A stretch of DNA of 6,873 bases from Promethearchaeum sp. (GTDB lineage Archaea; Asgardarchaeota; Lokiarchaeia; Sigyniarchaeales; Promethearchaeaceae): contig JAUWPK010000200.1 in NCBI GenBank assembly GCA_030611625.1, positions 1 through 6,873 of the forward strand. Direction: 5' to 3'. The notes below the pieces were generated by a model. That model did not search any database. It was not told the DNA's origin and saw only the letters and a list, made by a program, of their open reading frames with translations. The position numbers and the translations under genes were made by a program. Positions 1-4,793 of this stretch are shown here, piece by piece. Within the stretch, counting starts at the first letter, position 1. The number at the start of each line of letters is the position of its first letter.

Positions 1-1692
1 ATTTAAACTAGCGACCGTGACCAACATCCAAATTTGATGTGATTCATCATCACATTTAACAGTATTAATGCCCTCAATCAAATTTTGCCAAGTGCCATTT
101 GTATATACATCAGCTTCAATAATTGTAAGTACCCCCGAATAACCGTAATTGGACCATATTTCGAAATCACTATTTCTCACTCGTAATCTAAATTGATAAG
201 TATGATTTCCATCAATTGTATCATAAGTTAAAGTATATGATTCGCTCGTACTCCAATTTACATATGTTTCTCCATCGATACTTATCTCCCAATCAAATTC
301 ATTGACATAACTTCCAACAGAATCGCGAATCACCGAAAATGAAGGTTGATATTCTACAACTTCTGTTATTGGGGATGTTATTGTGGGTGTTTCGGCTTCA
401 GACCATAAAACAGAAATATAATCAGAGAAATCTGATTCCCCGACCTCATTAATTGCTTTTACTTTAAAATATAGAGTTTCATTGTATGTCTTTGATACAT
501 TTACTGAAGTTTCTAGAATATCTGTAAAGATTGCAGTATATTCACCATCAGTAGTGTTAGCTTCATATAATGTATAATTAGTGGCCTCGGGTACGGCGTC
601 CCATGAAATTACTACAGTCCCATTATAACATATTGATTCGGAGGTTCGAACATTAAGGGGTATTGAAGATGCAGATAAGGTAACAATACCCGAATAATAA
701 TAATCCGTCCATACACCAAAATTTATATTTCTTACTCGTAATCCAAATTGATACGTATGATTGCCCTCACTTGGATCATAAATTACTGTGTCCGTATCAT
801 TTGTGGTCCAGTCTGTGTAAACTCCTCCGTCGATGCTGATTTCCCAATCAAATTCATCCACATAACTTCCAACAGGATCTCGAATAACTGATATCAGTTC
901 TTGAGTATATACAGTTTGTGTGATAGGCGATGTAATCGTGGGTGTTTCGGGTTTTAACCATGTTACTTGAGCAAAACTTGTAGAAAGCGCAGACCATACG
1001 AAGTTATTACCCGCTGAAACTTTATAAAATTTGGTTTGTTCCAAATCTTTTAATACCGAAGCGCTTGATACGTCTCCTAATACTGACCCAATTTCAGAAT
1101 ATATGCCATCGGATGCGTTCGCTTCAGATATTTGATAATTTGTTGCATCTGATGATTTTGTCCATGTTATTGTTGCAGTTCCATTATAACAGGGATTATC
1201 ATTTGTAATTACACCTGTTGGAACTGATGGAACAATCTTAATTGTTGCATCTTTATACATATCTGCATAATCAAAACTATAAAACCTTGCATGGACAGTA
1301 TGATCTCCACAAGGAAGATCTTCTGGTGTTATATAATAATTTACATCGTAATATGTTCCCATACCATTTTCCCAAATTGTTGTCCAAGAACCTTGGGAGA
1401 CCCATTCCCCACCATCTATTGCAATCCACCACTCTCCGGTATGCCCCTCAAGCATATCAGATAAGCTATATGTGAAAGTTTGAGATCCACTGTCAAATGT
1501 TTTTGTGACTGATAAAGGTGTAACCAAAATATATAATGCAGCTGTTTTTGGAGTTAGTGATATAAGATTCTCAGAAAATCCATTATTTTTTACAATTTCA
1601 TCTTGGAACCTGATTCCTTCTAAAAAGATACTATTTGAGAATGAAAATATGGATATTAATACAATAGTAATAATTTTAGATTTATTATTCAT
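1..1692 (-). CDS. Secreted multidomain protein with Ig-like and tandem fibronectin type III domains (partial, C-terminus beyond window)
   Basis: An open frame of exactly 564 codons runs from an ATG at 1692 to the left edge with no stop, so the C-terminus is missing. Residues 7-18 are a hydrophobic stretch after a Lys-containing start, consistent with a signal peptide or membrane anchor. Residues ~57-154 look like an Ig-like beta domain rich in Trp and Tyr. Two similar units follow (156-342 and 343-527). Each begins with a fibronectin-III-like domain (CYNGT..I.W...ATNY...EAN..DG.Y) and continues with a second beta module containing the near-identical motif SYV(D/N)EFDWEISIDG. The tail 528-564 starts a further, unassigned domain. 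Many N-x-S/T sequons and almost no Lys/Arg-rich patches fit an extracellular location. A GTG at 1710 is in frame and could extend the N-terminus by six residues with several Lys; ATG is preferred because it sits directly before the signal-like segment. The role is probably adhesion or surface-layer association (inference). The gene may lie downstream of the peptidase gene on the same strand, but a 331-base gap separates them. Confidence 0.85.
   Translation of the reverse strand, partial: MNNKSKIITIVLISIFSFSNSIFLEGIRFQDEIVKNNGFSENLISLTPKTAALYILVTPLSVTKTFDSGSQTFTYSLSDMLEGHTGEWWIAIDGGEWVSQGSWTTIWENGMGTYYDVNYYITPEDLPCGDHTVHARFYSFDYADMYKDATIKIVPSVPTGVITNDNPCYNGTATITWTKSSDATNYQISEANASDGIYSEIGSVLGDVSSASVLKDLEQTKFYKVSAGNNFVWSALSTSFAQVTWLKPETPTITSPITQTVYTQELISVIRDPVGSYVDEFDWEISIDGGVYTDWTTNDTDTVIYDPSEGNHTYQFGLRVRNINFGVWTDYYYSGIVTLSASSIPLNVRTSESICYNGTVVISWDAVPEATNYTLYEANTTDGEYTAIFTDILETSVNVSKTYNETLYFKVKAINEVGESDFSDYISVLWSEAETPTITSPITEVVEYQPSFSVIRDSVGSYVNEFDWEISIDGETYVNWSTSESYTLTYDTIDGNHTYQFRLRVRNSDFEIWSNYGYSGVLTIIEADVYTNGTWQNLIEGINTVKCDDESHQIWMLVTVASLN
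112..666 (-). repeat. Tandem protein-coding repeat, copy 2 (FN3 + beta module, 185 codons)
   Basis: This is the second copy of the unit, residues 343-527. It keeps the CYNGT start of the FN3 domain, the ETPTITSPIT linker and the EFDWEISIDG and NHTYQF.LRVRN motifs of the second module. Protein similarity is strong in the second module and looser in the FN3 part, suggesting duplication followed by faster change in FN3. Confidence 0.8.
667..1227 (-). repeat. Tandem protein-coding repeat, copy 1 (FN3 + beta module, 187 codons)
   Basis: This is the first copy of a unit covering residues 156-342 of the surface protein. It matches the next copy at nucleotide level in several places, for example cttccaacag at 866-875 against 311-320, and gtgggtgttt at 938 against 383. 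Both give a 555-base offset. The FN3 part has a slightly longer offset (ccattataac at 1181 against 620, 561 bases), so the copies differ by a two-codon indel. Confidence 0.8.
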
Positions 1693-1750
1693 TTTTTTCA
1701 AATTTTTCACCAATTTTCTTAATATTTTTAAAAAATCATCTTAAGAAGAA

Positions 1751-1762
1751 AAAAGTATAAAT
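1751..1762 (-). promoter_or_regulatory. TATA-like box for the FN3 surface-protein gene
   Basis: The minus strand reads ATTTATACTTTT here, similar to the archaeal TATA consensus. Initiation about 25 bases downstream would fall near 1730 and leave a leader of roughly 38 bases. That leader contains GGTGA (1707-1711), complementary to part of the archaeal 16S 3' end, but it lies 14 bases before the ATG, which is far for a ribosome site. Confidence 0.35.
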
Positions 1763-1768
1763 CATTTA

Positions 1769-1840
1769 TTAAGAGGTTTGGTTTTTTTTCTGAATATTTA
1801 TGTGAACTAAATTGGCGAATATAAACAAAATATTTAACAT
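1769..1840 (-). CDS. Possible 23-residue small protein with strong upstream Shine-Dalgarno
   Basis: An ATG at 1840 opens a 23-codon frame ending in TAA at 1769. The product starts MLNILFIFANLV and ends in a polar QKKNQTS tail. The site TGGAGGTAAT on the minus strand (1851-1860) is the best match to the archaeal anti-Shine-Dalgarno sequence in the window. It lies 13 bases from the ATG, which is longer than usual. A TATA-like palindrome lies about 50 bases upstream of the ATG. The hydrophobic start could insert in a membrane. The frame is short and may be chance, and no family is recognised. Confidence 0.18.
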   Translation of the reverse strand: MLNILFIFANLVHINIQKKNQTS

Positions 1841-1850
1841 ATTTTTTTTT

Positions 1851-1860
1851 ATTACCTCCA
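1851..1860 (-). promoter_or_regulatory. Shine-Dalgarno-like site TGGAGGTAAT
   Basis: The minus strand carries GGAGGT followed by AAT, complementary to the CACCTCC region expected at the 3' end of archaeal 16S rRNA. No long gene follows; the only start nearby is the ATG at 1840. It may serve the small ORF or be coincidental. Confidence 0.3.
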
Positions 1861-1890
1861 AACAATTTTTGAATTTACAAAAATCCTACA

Positions 1891-1900
1891 TATTATATAA
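1891..1900 (-). promoter_or_regulatory. TATA-like palindrome inside the intergenic region
   Basis: The plus strand reads tattatataa; the minus strand TTATATAATA is equally TATA-like. Initiation about 25 bases downstream on the minus strand would be near 1868, just before the GGAGGT site. In such AT-rich DNA a match like this can easily be chance. Confidence 0.22.
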
Positions 1901-2012
1901 TTTAATTTAAGAAAATCAGATATTTTCATTAATTTTAAAGTAATTTTTACCCAGTTTCGATTACGGGAGGTTCTACTTCAATAGGGATAGGATTTAATTA
2001 TCTTAAGATTCT

Positions 2013-2025
2013 AAAAAACTTTTTT
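2013..2025 (-). terminator. Weak A/T inverted run after the peptidase stop codon
   Basis: On the minus strand six or more A residues, a G, then six T residues overlap and follow the TAA stop. A T6 run directly after a gene fits archaeal oligo-T termination, but this one is short and there is no GC stem. Confidence 0.25.
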
Positions 2026-3277
2026 AATAAATAAGAGTATTATAGTAATCTACGAGAAAATCATGCCATGAGTAGGAGTAATTTAAGTTCCAGTCTATTG
2101 AGTCATATAGAGGCAGAAAAGTTTGATTTTCAAATTCAGGAAAATATATTGACATACCAGTATAGTGTGAATCCAGAACTCCCCAATATGCGGTATTGGA
2201 AATGTAATTATTAATAAAACCTATCAGATCCTCAGCTTTTTCATTTAAAACAACATCATGTGTATAATCTTTAATATCTTTAACAAAACTGATTAAATCG
2301 ACATATTTATGCGTGGTATAATTATATTGGGTTCCCATTTGGTAAGCATTTGTTCGACTAAGTTCCACGGCATAGAACATTTCGTTGTCTTTAATATAAT
2401 TACAAAAATCGCTAATTTTTTCCCTTATTAAGGAAAAAGAGTTTGTCTTTACCACAGACATAGTTCCTTTTAGAAAATATGATGGATGTGAATCTTCATA
2501 TATTTTTACTAATTTCTCACCGAATTCTTCAGCAGATATCTGAGGATTTTTTTTAACTTCGTTTATTATATCGCTAAATGTTCCATCGTCTTCATCCAAG
2601 TACGTAGTTTCTTCACTTGCAACAATAAAATCTACAGAATCTTTTAAATCATATAGGAATTCTATTCCACCCATAACACAAGAATGAAAAAATAGAAGGG
2701 TAATATTTTTTCCTTGAATTGAATTTATAATTTCTGAGGAATTTAAAAAATCATGATGATCTGGAGTTTGACTGTGATCAAAACTGCAACCTCCTGTTTC
2801 ACAATCATCAGTTGGTGATTCATGCAATACTCCACTTCCATGACCATTTATTATTAAAGCATAATTATTTGCTGGAAACTGGCTTTGGCTATGAATTATG
2901 AAGTTTTCTAGAGTTGATTGATCACCCATGTTTTTTTCTCCAATGTCTCTTTCAGAATATGTAGTTGAGTAAACAAGGTAACGATAGGTACTTGAATTTA
3001 AACTATCGTATCCATAGCCATCATATAAACAGGTTAATCCAACATCCAGCGATCCGTAAGTATTAATTACGGCATCTTTGTGAGAATTGAATACAGTTTC
3101 TTTCAAGTAATTACTATCGTCACCACAAATATAATACATTATTGTCCAATTATAAGGACCTTCTCCATTAGTTGTTTGGTTCTTAGTCAGATTTAAATAA
3201 ATCATAACAGATCCAAATCCAACAATAATTGTGCAAAAAAGAAAGATAGTCCAAATTTTACTCTTATTTTTAACCAT
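2024..3277 (-). CDS. C11 (clostripain-family) cysteine peptidase, membrane-anchored or secreted
   Basis: The 417-residue product has a hydrophobic segment at residues ~9-28 after a Lys-rich start (a signal anchor or signal peptide), so the catalytic domain should lie outside the cell. The clan CD fold is visible: WTIMYYICGDDSN (44-56) forms the first strand, ALIINGHGSG (140-149) holds the catalytic His146, LLFFHSCVMGG (194-204) holds the nucleophile Cys200, and VDFIVASEET (215-224) is the conserved strand after it. C11 peptidases normally have Asp two residues before the Cys (DxC); here it is His198, which may alter the S1 pocket and the usual Arg/Lys preference. Between His146 and Cys200 lies a loop with Cys159, Cys164, His168, His174 and His175. 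At least nine N-x-S/T sequons are present. The ATG at 3277 is the natural start, directly before the signal-like segment. The gene lies upstream of the FN3 gene on the same strand and is divergent from the SNAP-like gene. Substrates are unknown; processing of surface proteins is only a guess. Confidence 0.9.
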   Translation of the reverse strand: MVKNKSKIWTIFLFCTIIVGFGSVMIYLNLTKNQTTNGEGPYNWTIMYYICGDDSNYLKETVFNSHKDAVINTYGSLDVGLTCLYDGYGYDSLNSSTYRYLVYSTTYSERDIGEKNMGDQSTLENFIIHSQSQFPANNYALIINGHGSGVLHESPTDDCETGGCSFDHSQTPDHHDFLNSSEIINSIQGKNITLLFFHSCVMGGIEFLYDLKDSVDFIVASEETTYLDEDDGTFSDIINEVKKNPQISAEEFGEKLVKIYEDSHPSYFLKGTMSVVKTNSFSLIREKISDFCNYIKDNEMFYAVELSRTNAYQMGTQYNYTTHKYVDLISFVKDIKDYTHDVVLNEKAEDLIGFINNYISNTAYWGVLDSHYTGMSIYFPEFENQTFLPLYDSIDWNLNYSYSWHDFLVDYYNTLIY

Positions 3278-3300
3278 TTTTTTAACGCTTCTTTGGTAAT

Positions 3301-3333
3301 TAGATTAAATAATAAAAGAAACCATAAAATTTT
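3301..3333. promoter_or_regulatory. Divergent promoter region between peptidase and SNAP-like genes
   Basis: Only 82 bases separate the two divergent ATGs. On the plus strand, CATAAAAT (3323-3330) lies 30-37 bases before the ATG at 3360. On the minus strand, TTTATTATTTAA (about 3305-3316) lies about 30 bases before the ATG at 3277. Both positions suit TATA boxes giving very short leaders. The base composition makes the exact boxes uncertain, but both promoters must lie within this spacer unless transcription comes from further away. Confidence 0.4.
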
Positions 3334-3359
3334 TTTAATTAAAACAAAATCATGAACCA

Positions 3360-4688
3360 ATGGGAAAAGAAGAAAAAATTCGGAAAAAAGGTGACGTCTT
3401 ACTTGCTAAGGCTGAACACTACATGGATACTCATGATTTTAAAAGATCTGCAGATAATTTCCAGAAAGCGGGAGATTTATTCTTTGAATTAGAAGAATGG
3501 AAAATATCCGAGCAGTGTTTTAGGTTTACAAGTAAAAATTTTTCCAGACTTGGCGGGAAACGAAATTACCATCGAGCAGCAAATGTACAAAGAAAAGCAG
3601 CAAATTGCTGTCTTCATCTAAATGATTTTTCAAAAGCGCGTGATTATTTTGATATTACAGCGAAATCGATATTAAAATCAGAAATGAAGACTAAAGAAGA
3701 ATTCGCTACTGAAAATGTATGCTTTGGCTTTATGTGTCATTTTATATTAGGTGAACAGGAGGAAGCAATTAATTCAATAAAACGCTTCAAATCTCTATTC
3801 GAATCTGATATATATAATGAACATATTTTAATGAAACTTGTCCATAATCTTTCAAATGCAGTTCTAAATTATAATGAACAATATATAAAGAAAATCGTTA
3901 AGAACATCCAACCTGACAGATACAGTATTGCTGAAAGTACATTAATACAACATGCATTTTTGGTAACTTATGCATCCCTAAAAACGGGTTTTTCATTAAT
4001 TTTAGAGAAAAAGGAATTTGAACGTGATTCATTTATTGAATTGCCCAGTCAGTTAGATACAAGTGGATTAAAAAAAATCGAGAAACACAATAGGTTTTCA
4101 AGTAAAATTGAATCTCTTTCAATCACCAACATCGAATTTAATATCAGTGAGAATCTGACATTAAAAGAAAAACCTTCTATACCAACCAAAATAGAATTTA
4201 ACAATAAAGATAATCATGTTCTTCCATTTAAATTCCGCACAAATTTTCCTGGTAAAGCTCATATTGGTCCTATAAAGTTGACACTTGAAATTAACAAATA
4301 TTTCAAATATTATGCAATATCAGACATAAAACTGCTTAAAATTACTTCTCCTGCGGCTATTTTGGGGATAAATCTTATTCCACAGAAAACTCCAGTAATC
4401 AATCAAACTTTTCCACTTCAAGTGGTTATATCAAATAACAGTGATGGGGACGCAATGGAAATCGATATTTTATTTGAATTTCCAGAAGAGAATATTCGGA
4501 TGATGCGAGGGACGCTGGATAAAAAAATTTATGCATTAAGCCCTAATGAGGAAATTAAATGGCAAATATTGATCAAAGCGTCCGATGTTGGCGAATTACC
4601 TATAAAAACTACTGTATCCTTCAAAGACGGGGATGGAAATTCACGAGGTCCCTTTGAAGCAATATTTCCATTGATGATAAATCTTTAA
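3360..4688 (+). CDS. SNAP-like TPR solenoid protein with C-terminal beta-sandwich domains
   Basis: The 442-residue product has no signal peptide or membrane segment, so it should be cytosolic. Residues ~1-215 are helical. LLAKAEHYM at 14-22 is followed by TPR-like helical hairpins with small residues at packing positions (F34QKAGDLFFELEEW, Y70HRAANVQRKAANCC, F90SKARDYFDITAKSIL). Residues 121-208 follow the pattern of the C-terminal helices of alpha-SNAP: an aromatic and Cys helix (FGFMCHFILGEQEEA), then a helix with LF and a Glu-rich turn, then MKLV..L..A and a final YASLK helix. Residues ~250-330 and ~335-442 are beta-rich. The first contains HIGPIKLTLE (301-310); the second (FPLQVVISNNSDGDAMEI) resembles CARDB or Ig-like sandwiches. 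Alpha-SNAP itself ends after the helical part, so the fusion is unusual; some eukaryotic TRAPP subunits also pair a solenoid with Ig-like sandwiches. The SNAP relationship is judged by eye and may be generic TPR similarity. The ATG at 3360 is used because the ATG at 3352 is out of frame and soon stops. T-rich runs follow the stop. Confidence 0.6.
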   Translation: MGKEEKIRKKGDVLLAKAEHYMDTHDFKRSADNFQKAGDLFFELEEWKISEQCFRFTSKNFSRLGGKRNYHRAANVQRKAANCCLHLNDFSKARDYFDITAKSILKSEMKTKEEFATENVCFGFMCHFILGEQEEAINSIKRFKSLFESDIYNEHILMKLVHNLSNAVLNYNEQYIKKIVKNIQPDRYSIAESTLIQHAFLVTYASLKTGFSLILEKKEFERDSFIELPSQLDTSGLKKIEKHNRFSSKIESLSITNIEFNISENLTLKEKPSIPTKIEFNNKDNHVLPFKFRTNFPGKAHIGPIKLTLEINKYFKYYAISDIKLLKITSPAAILGINLIPQKTPVINQTFPLQVVISNNSDGDAMEIDILFEFPEENIRMMRGTLDKKIYALSPNEEIKWQILIKASDVGELPIKTTVSFKDGDGNSRGPFEAIFPLMINL

Positions 4689-4751
4689 TTTTTTTTAAAA
4701 AATCCTTTTTTTCTACTTATTCAATTCTTATTTCCTTTTTTATGGTTTTTT
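4689..4751 (+). terminator. T-rich terminator region after the SNAP-like gene
   Basis: Four T runs follow the TAA stop: T8 at 4689-4696, T7 at 4706-4712, T6 at 4736-4741 and T6 at 4746-4751. Archaeal RNA polymerase terminates at such oligo-T tracts without needing a GC hairpin. Their spacing over 60 bases suggests efficient separation of this transcript from the AMP phosphorylase gene. Confidence 0.55.
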
Positions 4752-4757
4752 AGGCAA

Positions 4758-4793
4758 ATGAATATAAGCACAGAAAAGATACTTCAATTATGA
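4758..4793 (+). other. Possible 11-codon upstream ORF overlapping the AMP phosphorylase start
   Basis: The frame MNISTEKILQL ends in TGA, which overlaps the AMP phosphorylase ATG as ATGA. Stop-start overlaps of this kind allow translational coupling. However, the TATA-like box lies at the very beginning of this ORF, so a transcript from that promoter would omit it. No ribosome site precedes it. Probably chance. Confidence 0.12.
4760..4769 (+). promoter_or_regulatory. TATA-like box for the AMP phosphorylase gene
   Basis: GAATATAAGC lies with its centre about 26 bases before the ATG at 4790, where archaeal transcription would begin at or next to the start codon and give a leaderless mRNA. No Shine-Dalgarno motif is seen just before the ATG, which agrees with leaderless translation. 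Confidence 0.45.

Larger units (their letters stand above)
1693..2023. other. 331-base intergenic region between two minus-strand genes
   Basis: This stretch is very AT-rich and has no convincing long gene. Read on the minus strand it holds, in order: a short A/T inverted run just after the peptidase stop (2013-2025); a less AT-rich patch at about 1949-1993; a TATA-like palindrome at 1891-1900; a strong Shine-Dalgarno-like site at 1851-1860 with a 23-residue ORF; and a second TATA-like box at 1751-1762 before the FN3 gene. No tRNA, CRISPR or clear structured RNA was recognised. Confidence 0.7.

Noticed and set aside
1242..1475. Plus-strand 77-codon frame
   Set aside because: It lies opposite the FN3 surface-protein gene, whose minus frame is open for 564 codons with clear domain repeats; the plus product has no recognisable features.
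1505..1744. Plus-strand 79-codon frame
   Set aside because: It is antisense to the signal-peptide end and promoter of the FN3 gene; its Phe/Ile-rich tail only reflects A/T-rich DNA.
1964..1971. GGGAGG on the plus strand as a ribosome site
   Set aside because: No start codon with an open frame follows at a suitable distance on the plus strand.
3352..3498. ATG at 3352 as an alternative start for the SNAP-like gene
   Set aside because: It is out of frame with the 442-codon gene and reaches a stop after about 48 codons of non-conserved sequence.
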